Shown: positions 1-12,297, numbered from the stretch's first letter. The stretch: 64,000 nt of DNA from Trichobilharzia regenti (GCA_944472135.2 OX235268.1:13522589-13586588), one strand, 5' to 3'. Translations and numbers: made by a program. The notes: generated from the letters alone by a model not told the origin.

Positions 1-653
1 ACTGTATCATACTACGAAGAGTATTAAATGCTGTGAGCAGGGCTTGTGGTATGCCACTGTGTGAGCTCGCCAATATTATATTCGAGACACATATAAAATC
101 CTGTACAAAATGGGCAAAGGCCGTACTCTCAGACTGCCTGCACCTCCCTTATTCACAGCTATCCCCTTGCATCTCGTCAGGTAGGACGAGAAGTCAATAT
201 AAGAAGTTATATGCTCACACCACTGTATACAGAAATTCTACAATACCCTATTTAGCCTGTACTTTATATGATAAAGACACTGTTAGGCGTGAAAGAAATA
301 AGTTACTATGTAGTTGGCAAAGTGAATCGACCATTTCATCGTTCATCTTTCTGTAATTTGATGATGTCACCCTTTCTATCGTTTAATTACAACTTAGCGA
401 TTTTATTTTAGTTGTTATTACTATTATGACTACAATTTTATACTTTATACATATTTTTATCCTTATCGCATATTGTAATTGCTATATAGCTGGTATAACA
501 AAGTTTTGTTATTATTACTATGTAATGTTTATTTTTTGTCGTTTTGAGTAAATCAGTTGCAATATTGTACTGAATACTGAAAATTCCTTACTGTATCATT
601 AGTACTGTTATTGGAATAAAGCAAAAATTATTATTATTATTATTATTGTTCCT
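1..653 (+). mobile_element. 3' end of a non-LTR retrotransposon, cut by the window edge
   Basis: An open frame at 33-356 looks like the C-terminal end of a reverse-transcriptase ORF. It aligns by eye with a second copy near 20.06 kb: both share a spaced pattern of Gly, an Ile-Ile/Val stretch, His, then Ser-Cys-x-Lys-x-Ala-Lys and Leu-Ser. After the stop comes an AT-rich 3' region ending in an AATAAAG-like signal followed by an (ATT)n run at about 624-648. The same 3' end recurs at about 1745-1812 and 20697-20760, which marks it as an element tail. The left part lies outside the window. The clade (CR1-like or other) is not resolved. Confidence 0.6.
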
Positions 654-1104
654 GGACAGACTCTGTCTATCAATAATGCTAACCAAATATCTCATTAAAT
701 TATAACTCTTCTCTCTATCCTTCCTATTTCTTTTCCACCTAATTAATATCACACCTTTTACAATTATTTTATTTGTCATTCTTCGTACTTTAACTAAACA
801 TCTCGTCTTTCTTATTGGCTAAATAACTTCGCCCCTTGGATAGTGAAATTTAAACCAACTGATATACATATATGTCCTTTTCAAGTCAATTTTTGTCAAC
901 CGTTGATTAATCTTACTGCATCCTCATTAACATTTATCATATTGAATTCCGTATAAATTTATGTATGTAGGGAAGGAAAATTGACACGTTAGATGATAGT
1001 TGTAAAAGCTGTCAGGTGACAGTGGTCAGCATAAAGTAGGAGACAATAAAGGGGATATAATGAAACCACGGTGAATAGTTTACGTTGTTGAGATAACTAA
1101 TATT
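654..1104. other. AT-rich intergenic sequence without a recognised gene
   Basis: No exon-like, RNA or element signal that I can support is visible. The short minus-strand open frame at 588-779 reads through the (ATT)n tail and is a low-complexity artefact. Confidence 0.4.
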
Positions 1105-1181
1105 AAGTGTTGGTTAATAAGAATTCGATTGGTTACAATTCTGATCAGGAGTTGACATCTGTCAGAGAACCATTGGAAAAC
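1105..1181 (-). repeat. SINE family B, 3' tail fragment only
   Basis: The sequence matches the 3' tail of family B in reverse orientation: the block beginning GATTGGTTACA, then GAGTTGACAT and AGAGAACCATTGGAAAA. The tRNA-like head and the hammerhead-like core are missing, so this is a 5'-truncated copy. Confidence 0.6.
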
Positions 1182-1399
1182 TAATATGTGAAATGAAACA
1201 GATGAAGGCTTATGCAGGGAAAAGAGGTAATATCACCAATAAGAGGTCCGAATAGGATAAATGGAAAATTTGATAGTAATGAAGAAAATAGTAGTAATAT
1301 TATTACAGTAAATTATAATGAACAAATTAAAAGAAAAACCGATAAGATGAACAGATACCTTTAGAGGAGAAAAAGAATTTTAATGTAAGTTTGGTCATG

Positions 1400-1500
1400 G
1401 TAGGAAAACTCGTCCGGACGTCTTCTTTTTAAATAAAAAGTTCCAGTTTAGCCGATCTCATTGCAACAGCTTCAGCTGTATGTTGAAGGTATAGCTGAAC
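1400..1500 (-). repeat. fragment shared with the Penelope-like region near 16.9 kb
   Basis: The reverse complement of about 1430-1490 (a block with GCTGTTGC-ATGAGATCG and CTAAACTGGAAC) resembles the plus-strand sequence at about 16885-16935. It is probably a 3' piece of the same retroelement in opposite orientation. The similarity was seen by eye only. Confidence 0.4.
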
Positions 1501-1599
1501 TGTATGTGATAATGAATTCGTGATTTTGTGGCGCATATCCCTGAAGGCTATGTTAGCTTCAATGAGATGTCTTGTATTCAATAATTTTGATAGAATCTA

Positions 1600-1812
1600 C
1601 CTAAGCCGATGAATGTTCGCAAATCTTTAATCTTACTATCTCCTCTTTGGTGTGTACTATATTGTAGTAACCACTCACCTGACACCTTTTACAACCCTGA
1701 ACTGACTTGTCAACTTTCTTTCCCCACACTGATACACCTATTGTGACTGAATGCTGAAAATTCCTTACTATATCATTAGTACTGTTTTGGGAATAAAGCA
1801 AAAATTAATTAT
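1600..1812 (+). mobile_element. 3' tail of the same non-LTR family as at 1-653
   Basis: The stretch ending at about 1812 repeats the 3' end of the 1-653 element: CTGAAAATTCCTTACTA, then ATCATTAGTACTG, then GGGAATAAAGCAAAAATTA. No coding part remains. The upstream half also resembles about 17245-17330. Confidence 0.55.
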
Positions 1813-2496
1813 TATTCTACTTGATTCTTATAGCTGAAAGTTAGTTAGTTAATCTTGTTCTACAGTGCGTGTTTTGTACTGGAGAAATCACATAACCTTA
1901 TAGTCTGCATAACGGCGCTGTTGAGGTAGTTTTCAGTTTTTGATGCTATTTTTGTGAAACAATACTTAAGATGTTATTGCAAATAACAGTGGTTTTGCTG
2001 TAGTCGGGCCATTATGTGGTCAGTAGTGTAATAGAACGCAGTGAATGGTTTCCGGCGTTGAGACCATAACAGGTCGGTGTCAATCACTACCATATGCGAT
2101 TCAATATACGCAGTAGGCATTGGAGTTATCCAACAGAATCACAAGAAATCCTTTATCTCTTATTCCCACTGTCAGTAAGCATTTCAAAAAAGCAGTTGAT
2201 ATTAACACTATGCAAAGATTCGTTTCATAAAAACTGGAAAAATAAGACAACCCGTTTCAAAGTGATTTTGGTAATATAAGATGCTGCTCAATACAGTTTA
2301 CAAAGTTTTATTTTTACACATGTATTTCATGAAGAAAAGTAACATATGAAGTAGAAATTTAATAATGGGTCCTGCTGAAACCAAAACAGATAAGCGGAAA
2401 GAACAGCATTATAGATTTAGGTAAGGACAGAATTTGGGCAATTTGTGTTTTACTCCTTTACGTTCCCAGTGGTGGCTATTTTCATGGGATCGTATT
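1813..2496. other. unassigned AT-rich sequence
   Basis: I see no exon pair, RNA gene or element end here that I can support. Confidence 0.35.
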
Positions 2497-2633
2497 GCTA
2501 GCCTCATGCCCAACCTTCCCTCTTTACCAGCCTTATTACCGGCTTGGTGAGGTAAAGGTGTGCACCGGCCAGAGATCGATTCCCGGTTGGAATGCGTGGT
2601 TGGCGAGCATTCTAACTCTGTGCCACGGATGCA
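2497..2633 (-). repeat. SINE family C (long-tail variant), tRNA-derived
   Basis: On the minus strand a tRNA-like head is visible, with ATGCATCCGTGGCACAG at its start and a B-box-like GATCGATTCCC... block in degenerate form. It is followed by a tail containing GTAAAGAGGGAAGGTTGGGC. The copy at 43785 shares this tail, so the two form a variant distinct from the shorter family C copies. Confidence 0.6.
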
Positions 2634-3881
2634 TTATGGGGGAGTATAATTTCACTATGGACAATATTTTGATAAACTTTCACAGCGTTATTCACTGATA
2701 ACGTTTCGAACATAATTTGTTTCCGATATCCGTGTCAGGGTACTAACACAATTTGCTGACTTCGTTTATATACATCAGCAATAAATTTTGCTTAAAACAT
2801 CAACAGTAAACATTAATGTATAAATAACACTATGAGACTTTATCTACATTGTATCCATAATGGACAGAATTAGATGTGTCGTGAATTTGACATAGGTCAA
2901 TTAAAAAAGGGAAGATTTGGCGTAATTTTATTCAAATTTAAAACAAATAATACTTCACTAATCATATTTTAATGCCTTACCGTTTCACATAACTTATCAC
3001 CTCATAAGAACTTAATATTTCCCTATAAGCAAAATAACATGAAGATATTTAAACAAAAATTAGTTTTTCCTTATAAAGAAATATTCATTCAAACTATCAC
3101 TATCACTATTGTAAATCAATTAATATAATAAAACATAAAGTGAAGTGTAATTAAAATGCTTTAATTCCATTCACTCGGTAAAACAGTATTATTTACTGGA
3201 TGACCTATCGAACAGAATTTATTGTTGATAATTAGATTGACAATTATAATCACACAAATTTGAAACTCGAGCCTTGTAGTTTTCTTTGTCCTCTCCTATT
3301 TGTCGTAAAGACAGTAAAATTTTCTAGACGTCTAGGACAGGTTTTGAATAATTCCTATTACACGTGCTTGCAGTTTATTCGATAAATAAATCTTCTGTTA
3401 TCAATATTTCTATCCACCGTATTGTGTTGAATCTTGAAACTGTCACCTTATCCCATCTTATTGTATGGTTGTGTGCAGTTGCATGTAGGGCTACGTAGAT
3501 GTACTATTCTCCAGATTTCTTATCTTATTAGGGTTAACTGATCTAGGTTTTGCTGTTCCGCTGGTGTAACTGACCCCGTTCTACTAATTCGACTTATGTA
3601 TTTGACCTGATAATCAGTACACGGCATTAGATAAACTAAACTGTTTTGTGTAAATGGCTCCACAGGATACTTTAACCGACAAATTTTTTTTCTAATTGAG
3701 TTCGCGGGTGACTGAATGTCACTTTTATTCTTGGATTTTTAAGAGTTATCCATAAGGCTTCAGAGGTCCTTTCTCTGTATGAAATTACTACTGATGATAT
3801 ACTATGATGATTGCTGGTTTTGTCATTATTCTGTGCATGCTTGACATGCATGTTGTCATTAACCCTAATAATATTACTATT
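2634..3881. other. unassigned AT-rich sequence
   Basis: No supported gene. A splice-like 12-nt segment at about 2980 carries an in-phase stop and was rejected. Confidence 0.35.
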
Positions 3882-3995
3882 CAGGATTTCACCATGAACT
3901 GGCATCGGTTAGGAGACCAGGTCTTGCACTTGTCCTCTAACCCTTGTCAGTTCATTTGAAAGCCTGAAACCAGTCAAATCCCTGCAGATCAACGA
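3882..3995. repeat. head-to-head pair of family B tail fragments
   Basis: A reverse tail piece (CAGGATTTCACCATGAACTG, then GGTTAGGAGACCA) is followed at once by a forward tail piece (CTCTAACCCTTGTCAG, then CAGTCAAATCCCTGCAGAT). Both are degenerate. The inverted arrangement is the same as in the larger pairs farther right. Confidence 0.5.
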
Positions 3996-4472
3996 CTGAA
4001 TATTAATTATTATCACTATCACTATTCATTTTATTTTTACATTTCCCTGCATACTTGCTGATTAATTCATCAGGCTGATTATTAGGTCTCAAAGTTGCTC
4101 TTATATACCTCACTTCCTGTCTTAGATTTCCCTTCCTACAACTTATTTTTTGTGTTCTATTACTATTAATCTTACTTTAACTGACATAGGGTGGGATGGT
4201 CGGAAATCTTAAGTCAACTAATTATAATTGATATGATTATGAACAATAAATTGCTTTTGAAACCTGGTCATCCAGTAAATAATACTGTTTCACTGTGTAA
4301 TATATCTAGTAAACAAATTAATACGGAATTACATACTACCACAGTGTCCAAGTTTAACATACATATTAGAATGCTTTAAACCTTTTCAGTGAGTAAAATT
4401 CAATTTTCATCCTACTTGTAAATCAAAAGTTAAATCCTGTCACAGGAAAGGCAACATTTTCCGGTTGCTTAC
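3996..4472. other. unassigned AT-rich sequence
   Basis: No supported feature. The short plus-strand open frame at 4191-4379 has no recognisable motif. Confidence 0.3.
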
Positions 4473-4487
4473 GCATTACAACACACA
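4473..4487 (-). CDS. possible micro-exon (15 nt), second run
   Basis: On the minus strand TGTGTGTTGTAATGC lies between an acceptor ending GGAAAG and the donor GTAAGCAAC. In phase 1 it is open. It is the leftmost credible member of the run; the acceptor is only moderate. Confidence 0.35.
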
Positions 4488-5682
4488 CTTTCCAAAAGAC
4501 GACTATTAACATGAAGTCAAAAGCTGAATAAGAAAAATATATTTAACAGTATATTGGTAAGAAGTCATTCCGTTTTTGAAAGCGTGCAACTTTAAAAGCG
4601 AAATGTACCTGTCAGTCGGCTTTATGATTGCATTTTTTCAAATGTATTACAAAAAAAATGCGTACTTTTTCTCGCATAAACATCTGCTTATAATTAGGTT
4701 ATCCCAAGGAATGAAAGGGATTAAATATTTTTATTTATTTTGAGTAAAATCAGTGCATTTTAAGTTGCTCGCAGTGTGTGTACATTTGACAAAGAACATT
4801 CAGACAGATGTCAGTCATATATGGCGAAAACAATCAACTACAGAGAGCTACGCCAGATATATATCATCACAACAGTCAATTCGCTCGACTAGTACTCTGT
4901 TCCCATAGGGCGATTCATTGATCTCATGCATTTGAGCACTGAAGAAATTTTCATTATTAATCCTCAAGTATAGTCCTTCAACTTTTTGATAGTGTGAATG
5001 AAAATAAAAGATAAATGAGGACAAGAGCGTGATTAAAGATGCTAAGTGAAACTACTATGAACAAGGGCAGTTTAGAGTATTCTAGACCTATAAAATTAGC
5101 AGTAATTTTTGAAGTATTATACAACAAAACACAAATTTATTTAAGTAGAAGTCAGTTTCTGCCCGCACAAATAATGATGAAGTTTAGCAGTACACCAAAC
5201 ACACTGAATATGAGATTTGCGACTAACGTTATCACAAAACGCCATCATACGCTTCAGAACAGACGAAAGTAATCATTTACTTCCACGATAGATTGATCAA
5301 ATGATTTGATTCACTGCAGCACGTACTTTTGAATTTGTTATGTAGACCCGATAAGAAACGATGGAAAGATCCCGTCCAAGTATCCCTGCATAACGAAATG
5401 TAAATATAGCCACTGGGAAGCTAATTTGATAGCAGGATATATTTCAGTCCTAATATAACCACCACATGCATAAAACGGTTAATAGGCCTATACGAGCTAA
5501 ATACAATAATCGTAATTTCAAAAGATTCTATTCCCTAAAGTAATAAGGTGAACTATAAATTGACTGGTTTACATAAGTTAGTTAGCCAAGTCATGTGTGG
5601 AATTCGATTACGTTACTTCACTTGCAGAAGATGAATAAGACAAATCTTTGAAATCCGCCTCAAACGAATATTTTTGACTTAC

Positions 5683-5691
5683 TTAGACAAT
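5683..5691 (-). CDS. possible micro-exon (9 nt), second run
   Basis: ATTGTCTAA on the minus strand is followed by a consensus donor GTAAGTCAA and preceded by an acceptor ending GAAAAAG. It is open in phase 1. A further 24-nt candidate directly downstream (5622-5645) has a weaker GTGAAG donor and is not counted. Confidence 0.35.
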   Translation of the reverse strand: MV

Positions 5692-6064
5692 CTTTTTCTA
5701 TAATACATAAGAGTATGCAGTAGGGAGAAATGCAAAAATGTTATGCAAGTATGATTAAACATGCAAAATTGCCCAAACTCAGTTCACCCATACGAAAGGT
5801 GTTTATGATGCACACCAAAAATACTTGTGTGCAAAAATTTCCATTATTGTGCACCTAGGAATCCTAGGACCACTTGGACCTAGGTAATGTGTTCTTTGGC
5901 GCTCGTCAGCCGGGCGTAACTACAATCTTGAATGAACTGATATGTCTCATGAGATTCAAACTCGGTTTATCCAGCGCTAATTTAGGAGATGTTACGACTG
6001 AACTATTCTAGCACGTGGTTGATATACTGTAGGGCTGTAATGGGAAGTTTGATTAGGCCCTAAG

Positions 6065-6302
6065 TAGTAATTAATATGTGGCGTCTAGGTCATCGTTTGA
6101 TACAAACTGACTTCTGTCAATCAAGTTAGAAATGTAGCCTTCATACTAAGTCTGAAGCTTCCTGATACTGGCCTCCAATTATTTAACAATAATTCAGAGT
6201 GCATCATGGATGCCAGTCACTCAGTATGGTGACCAAACTGCAAACTTGACTGGTAGGATTCAGCCTGCATCAAACGACGCACTTGCCATATTACATTAGT
6301 TG
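6065..6302. repeat. SINE family D, head-to-head fragments
   Basis: About 6065-6155 is a degraded reverse copy (GTGGCGTCTAGGTCAT..., GTCAATCAAGTTAGAAATGT). About 6163-6302 is a forward copy (GCTTCCTGATACTGGCCTCC, then GCAAACTTGACTGGTAGGAT). Both match the family D copies near 18.1-18.7 kb, so this is an old inverted pair. Confidence 0.5.
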
Positions 6303-6588
6303 CTTAGAAACGAGTGTATATCCTGACTCCCATATCAATTTCGAACAATATGTGAAGATTGAATTTGAATCCACGTAACCCTACATACTTCAGGACTGAA
6401 AAAAGCGGTGAAGTAGTGAACTAGCATACACAGGGATTTCACATCAGCTCGATGAATTGTACTGCATATAGCAATTTGAATGAATGAAAAAAATTGCATG
6501 CAGAAATTCAATAGTTAAATAGACAGTTTACATAATGTAGGAATCTGTTCACAAGATTAAGTTAAATAATAAATGATATAATACTCAC

Positions 6589-6594
6589 CATATT
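6589..6594 (-). CDS. possible micro-exon (6 nt), second run
   Basis: AATATG on the minus strand sits between an acceptor ending ATAAAAG and a strong donor GTGAGTATT. It is open in phase 1. The acceptor is purine-rich, so this is a tentative member. Confidence 0.35.
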
Positions 6595-7104
6595 CTTTTA
6601 TTTTAAAAATATCAAAATATTAGTTTGATTTTCACATTGATAGGTTGTTTTGTGTAGTATCTTTATAAGACCTGTAGGAATTAATGGGTATATTTTGCGA
6701 TTGGTATAAATTTATCATGGGGTCATTAAAGCAGTAACCGTGCATGTACTCATAACTTCAATATATTCGGAGTTTTCTGCTTACACTTATTACGTTTCTC
6801 CGAGAAACTTCATGGAGCGGTTTTCATTGTTGATTGGAATTTTTCATTTTGCAATAAAATTTATTCAGTGAATTCATTCAACTAAACATCCTATGAAACA
6901 GTTGACTAGTATTGCATAACTGGCATTATAGTTGAACTGTCTCTGCATGCAGAAGTTGGCATACTGATTATCATAAAATTATAAGTGTGATGAACGATTC
7001 GACTGGTATTTTTTTTAATGCTAATGGCACAGTACAACGATAGCATATATTCTCCCAATCAACAACCTTCATGGATGTATTTCTATACAACTATGCGAAA
7101 GAAT

Positions 7105-7380
7105 TTTGATTGGTTACAGGATTTCATCATGAGCTGACATTGGTTAGAGAACCATTGGAAAACTTAGCAGTACTGGACAGATGTTTCGTCCTAGTTTGGG
7201 ACTCTTCATCAGTACGCACACACCGGAGTTCGAACCCAGCACCTTCTCGTTACAAGGCGAGCTTATAGACCATTAAGCCACTGGAACCCAATCCGATGGC
7301 CCATGAATTCCATTTTCTGCCAATTCACGATATAGCGCAACCACTAGACAATGTCTTCGACGAGTATTTTGTCCTCACAC
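7105..7380 (-). repeat. SINE family B, near full-length copy with hammerhead-like core
   Basis: Read on the minus strand, the order is a GC-richer 5' body, a tRNA-like head with an A box (TGGCTTAATGG) and a B box (GGGTTCGAACTCC-like), then ACTGATGAAGAGTCCC and GGACGAAAC, then the tail. The core corresponds to a hammerhead ribozyme with stem II GUCC/GGAC and the GAAA strand. Position C3 of the core is A. Confidence 0.75.
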
Positions 7381-7849
7381 AGAATGCAATATATCTATTT
7401 GAACATTCTATTTGATGTTAAAGACAGACTACTTTCCCGCAGTTCAACACTCCATTGGCAACAGAATACTACGTATATTTGAACATTATATTTTTTGCCT
7501 TTTTATGTAAACCAAAATCACACGCTTGGGAATTAGTTAACGAATATAAACTGTAGATATAAAAACAGCGGTTTGATTAATGGAAACAATACTTTGGCTT
7601 CCATGTCTTGCCTTCTGTTGTTACAATTTTACAACAACACTAATGGTTTCATTGTGTCACTTAAATTATTTCGAGATTCGCTTAAGTTAAAACACAAAGT
7701 CATTATTGATGTTATGTAAACTTTTATAAATTATTATATTTCATCTTAGACATCAATGCATTCGATAGTGGCAAAGAAATCCATGATAAATTCGCAGTAT
7801 TCAAATCAATGTTATAACGTTTTTTTTTTCAATTGAAAAAAAGACTCAC

Positions 7850-7855
7850 CTCTGT
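7850..7855 (-). CDS. micro-exon (6 nt), second run
   Basis: ACAGAG on the minus strand is preceded by a good acceptor (CATTTCAATGCAG) and followed by a strong donor (GTGAGTCTT). It is a symmetric 6-nt exon, open in phase 1. Confidence 0.5.
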
Positions 7856-7904
7856 CTGCATTGAAATGATAATTCACAATTCATTATGATTAGTAAATCC
7901 TTTT

Positions 7905-8260
7905 GTGGTGAGAGCAGGCTGCTAGCCGATTGGTTGGCACTAATCTACGTTAAGGTCTAGGTCACTAATATGGGCCGTGAGAAAATATGAACAAGGCTGA
8001 GTCAACAACCAATCACAGCAAAGTTAACGTGGCAAAATATGATTCGCAGATAGAGAACTCTATTTGTCAAGGAATCCCGAAACAACCAATCAGAAGCCTG
8101 CGTTTGTCTACCTAACTTCTGATAAACAACCAATCAGATGACTGCGCTTGTCTATAATAATGTAGTTGAAATATGTATAAATACGTGTTGATTTTCATAA
8201 TAAAACGATCTGTTGCTTCGCCCTTGTCTTCTGTTGTTACACTTTGTCTGTAAGTTCATC
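7905..8260 (+). promoter_or_regulatory. LTR-like promoter block with three CCAAT boxes
   Basis: Three near-identical CAACCAATCA(C/G) motifs occur at 8006, 8083 and 8127, with an inverted one near 7930. They are followed by TATAAAT at 8176 and AATAAA at 8199. A T-rich end (CTTGTCTTCTGTTGTTACAC) resembles sequence near 7600-7630 and 56760-56790. Promoter plus polyadenylation signal in one short block is what a solo LTR looks like. I cannot show matching termini, so an unrelated promoter remains possible. Confidence 0.4.
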
Positions 8261-8639
8261 GACCTTAATTCTTCAGAGCTATTTGGTAAGTGAGTAAATA
8301 GACATGCTTTAATGAAGTAATAGTTATGTACAACTCTCAACTTCTTTAGCTAGCACAACATCATTCATCGTCACTGTTCTTGAGACTTTCTATTCCATGG
8401 TTTTAAAAATGATGACTTGAATGCCGATATGTATATACGTGTGAAAGAACTAACTGTTAGACACCTCCTACAACTCATGCTTCTAAAAGCAGGACGGAAG
8501 TGTGTTTACCAAAAAACGCTCGTTTTGATCATAAGCTAGATTAAATTTCTCCTGTTGATGGTGATTAATACCTTTCTTGTTGATGGTTAGGAATCTTCAT
8601 CACCTCTTTCCTATCTGTGTTCCCTATAGAGGTCCTGTA

Positions 8640-8890
8640 CTACTCACACACTGCTTTTATAACATCTTGTTGGCATTTACTAGTAGATTTTTGAGTTCGT
8701 CTGGGCGTTAGACATCTGTGAATTCCGGGTCTTCTACAATACTGTTGTCGGTTCAGTGTATTCCAGTTTTTTCCCTCAACACAGTCTGCAACAAGTCCAA
8801 GTCCAGTAAAATCAGAAACACCATAGGTGATAGAGGAGAGCTCTGTCTTACTCTTGCCTTCACTCTGAAAGTTTCACCGATCTTTCATAT
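8640..8890 (-). pseudogene. RTE/SR2-type reverse transcriptase fragment
   Basis: One minus-strand frame reads F-R-V-K-A-R-V-R-Q-S-S-P-L-S-P, followed by F-L-I-L-L-D. This matches the V-(K/R)-x-G-V-R-Q-G-C-x-L-S-P motif of non-LTR reverse transcriptases. Stops follow soon after and no YADD box is readable. It is a short, dead fragment. Confidence 0.6.
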
Positions 8891-9098
8891 TGACAGGCGA
8901 CCACTACTGAATTTTAGATAAATTTATTGTTTTTGGTACTGGGAATATTGTAATGTCGTTAATTCTAAGATAGTAAAATAAAATTTCTGTCACTATTTGT
9001 TGAAATGCAAAATAGTAAATATTTATTAAAATATCCTAAGGACATTAAGCATAGTAAGATGACCTAGAAAGATTTTCAAGAACCCATAAATCACTTAC

Positions 9099-9107
9099 AG
9101 GCTATTG
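9099..9107 (-). CDS. possible micro-exon (9 nt), second run
   Basis: CAATAGCCT on the minus strand has a strong donor (GTAAGTGATT) and a modest acceptor (ACAAATTAAG). It is open in phase 1. Confidence 0.35.
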
Positions 9108-9940
9108 CTTAATTTGTAAAATAGCAGGGATAATATTTCGTAAGCTTAGGAAACATGCAAAATAGTAGATATTTCCCATATTTATTATGCCTGTAATGAT
9201 TGAAAACTATGTCCAACGAAATTTTAACTGTCTAAATACCTTCATAATAAATAACAACACGGTTCGGAGAAGTGAGAATATTATTTTTGAAGACTTTATC
9301 CCCAAGTTATTGTTCATGGTTTACCAATTTCTATCAGAAGCAGTAAATACTCGGTCAGTTTCATTTTTCATCTATTAAAGTGACAAAACTGTTTACAAAT
9401 TCAGGAATTGATTAGACACAGTTCCACACAGTCACTTCTTTTAGTATAATTTATGCATTGCTAATGTTAAAATACTTAAGAAATTGAGTAAATCAGTAGA
9501 AACTGTGTCCTGTATAACTTATTTTATTTCACATTTAAACACAAATCTCTCCAGTGCAGGTATTTTGTAGAATTTAATCTTATTTGACATTTCAGCTTAC
9601 TAAGGAAGCAAAGTCTCCTGTGGTATTGTTCTCCTTCATGCACCTTATTTGAAAATTTGATTACACTCAACGGTCTCTTCAAAATGCCTTACTTTGAGTT
9701 TACATATGAAGATAACAAAACTGAGTAAACATGTATGTATGCTGTTTTTCAATACTCCTCAAATATTTTATACTCATATATTCAAAGTTTTCACATAGGA
9801 TAGATGTATCGCTCATGTGGCATTTTCATAATATTCCAGTAAGCACAAGTAGTGAGTTTATCCTTTTATGTCTTCATGGAGGAGTTCAGTACTGAGTAGT
9901 ACTAGCGTAAGTTGAATACCTTTTAACAAAGATACTCTTT

Positions 9941-10106
9941 GGTTGGTTACAGGGTGTTATCGTCAGCTGACATCGTTAGAAAACCTAAGGAAAACCTGGA
10001 AGACCTGGACAGCTGCTTCGCCCCGGCTTGGGGCCTTCAGCAGTACTCACCATTAAGTCACCAGGACCCGATCCAATGGTCCATGAACTCTAACTTCTGC
10101 CTATAC
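9941..10106 (-). repeat. SINE family B, internally deleted copy
   Basis: The 3' tail and the hammerhead-like core are present, but the B-box part of the head is missing: the sequence jumps from CAGTACTCAC to ATTAAGTCACCAGGACCC. The 5' body is present up to about 10106. Confidence 0.65.
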
Positions 10107-11272
10107 CCCGTGGCTACTAACTTTTTACATTGATGCACTGTATTAGTGTAACGATAAGACTGCTTAGAAATTTATTACTCGACGATCCAATGACAGTATT
10201 TGTACTTATTTGGATATTTCAACTTAATTGGTAGTTGTTATCTAATTTTATCGTCGACTGTATGTCATTATTCTGACATTCACATAGTACATGTTTATTT
10301 GATCTTTATTATTTGTCTTTGTCACTGTTTAACCTGTAATTTTACCGCTTTTCATTGTGGCACTGATAATTTGTTGCATGATATGATTTTGTCCATGGTA
10401 ATCAGCGTCTTTCTGACCTCAAACTGTCTGTGCGAAGCTCTGGTACATGATTCCTGTAGACAGAATTTTTGACCGCACCTTATTGGTAATGTTGTACTTT
10501 AATGTAAGTACATGTTTTGTGCTTAGATTGGACTGTATAGCTGCTTAACAGCACTGTCGAGGTAATATTAATTTTTATTGTCATTACTGTCGAATAGAAA
10601 CACAAAGACCTATCTCTTTGGAGTGTTTTGTGACTGCGCATATTTCAGGGAAGTGTTTTTCAACTATACAGTAGGACGCAGCGATGAGTTTCCTTCGTTC
10701 AAACAGCAACGAGTTCATTTTGGTTGTCACAGGTATTGACTTTTACAAATACACAGCACAAATAATTCTATTGAATGTGGAATTTAGACTTCTGTCTATC
10801 TAGTGTTACAATTACAATTTAGTACTATTCAGTTATTACCAGTTACTGTTACAAATATGTTTTACTCAGGCTCAAGGTGAAATTAACTTTCCACGTCTGA
10901 GCTTTTCAAATAAAATCGATTAAGCCAATCTGATGATCACTTTGGGAGTATAAGAGTCAAGCAACCCAACTTTATGCCCTTTTAATGCCGACATAGTGTA
11001 AAGTAATAATATAGTGAACCAGATTCTTTCCTACATCGTCTTATCTATATCATTCCTATGTTTGATTTTCAATTCATCACATGAATACACCGTCGGTAAA
11101 ACGGATTTGCAACTTTTAATTCTCTAATACTGAAAATTGTCAAGCAACTAACTAATCATCTACAAACAGTAACTGCCTTATCTTTAAGTGACGAGGCTCT
11201 GTGCGTCTGGACTGCAAGTCTTCTAAACCATTGTCTACAATACAAAAAAATGAACTTTCAACTACCTTTGAA
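10107..11272. other. unassigned AT-rich sequence
   Basis: No convincing exon or element. The plus-strand open frame at 10200-10472 is long for this base composition but shows no motif or splice context I can support. Confidence 0.35.
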
Positions 11273-11478
11273 GTTAATTGGAGGATGGTGACTAGAACTG
11301 AAACTTAGGATTCACATTTCGTCCTTTTTGGGACTCGTCATCTGGATGTACGTGCATTCCGCAGTGAGTGATGATGTTCCCACTGGGGCTAGAAACCCAC
11401 TACCCACTACTTCAAACGCCAAAGCCTTCGTTATCAACTAGACCACTTGGGCCACAACAGCCACCTCTTGTGCAGAAA
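11273..11478 (-). repeat. SINE family A (Sm-alpha-like) with degenerate hammerhead core
   Basis: The minus strand shows the tRNA-like head (AGTGGTCTAGTTGATAACG A-box region), then CATCCAGATGACGAGTCCC and GGACGAAATG. Stem I (ATCCAG/...) is partly lost and C3 of the core is A. The layout matches the schistosome Sm-alpha hammerhead SINE. Confidence 0.7.
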
Positions 11479-11632
11479 ATTCAGCAAACACTCATCATCA
11501 GTTGTCTCATTTTCTAAACATTTTGTATTCTAAGAAGCGAGCATATTATGGATATAGGGATAAAACGTTGGCACTGTGGTTGAGTACAATTCCATGATGG
11601 AAGTAAGTTTATTATGCTTTGTAGGAACTTAC

Positions 11633-11641
11633 CATAAATAT
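11633..11641 (-). CDS. micro-exon (9 nt), second run
   Basis: ATATTTATG on the minus strand lies between a good acceptor (CTTCTCGTTGTTCAG) and a strong donor (GTAAGTTCC). It is symmetric and open in phase 1. Confidence 0.5.
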
Positions 11642-12297
11642 CTGAACAACGAGAAGTACACATATAAAATAATGATTAAACCATGCTTTCCCAACAATTA
11701 AATCTCTGTCTTATATAATGAATCGGACCTCACTCATAGTGAGTTCTCTTGGGTCACTATCAGGATACACTGTCTTCAATAAAAACAAAATCAGTCAACT
11801 GTCTTTGTTGACTTGTAGATATATCTCGGAAGTAAATAAATGCATGAAACAGAAGACATTTGAAGCTGTATAACAAAAGTAGTCAGAACTATGTTAAGTA
11901 ATCTGGCAAACTTCAAACATGAAAGCCTCAATTGCGCCTAGGTGAGAATCATTCATGGCTTATATCTAGCGAATTTTCAGAACCATTGATTGACCTAGAT
12001 AAATTCATCATCATTTTGTATGGGCAGCGGTACTGCAGAATAAACACAGGACAATTTTGTTCCATATTGATAAGTCGTTTGTAGCATCCGAAGATCAACA
12101 AGTTGTCAGCGCTTGCCTACCAGCGTTACCCTATCAGATAGGCGCAGCCGTCAATAGTAGTCAATGAGTTCTGATTTTTAGTCAGGTAATGCCTATAGAC
12201 CTAGATTACTTCGTGAAAGTCTGATTTAGTCTCACCATTAAGGATTGGTGGAAGCACAGATGGCCAGCAATTACTGTATATATCAACTAAGTATCTT

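Noticed and set aside
2981..2992. 12-nt splice-like segment with donor GTAAGGCAT
   Set aside because: It contains TGA in phase 1.
10200..10472. 90-codon plus-strand open frame as a gene
   Set aside because: It has no motif, no splice sites and a Cys/Leu/Ile-rich composition typical of chance frames in AT-rich DNA.
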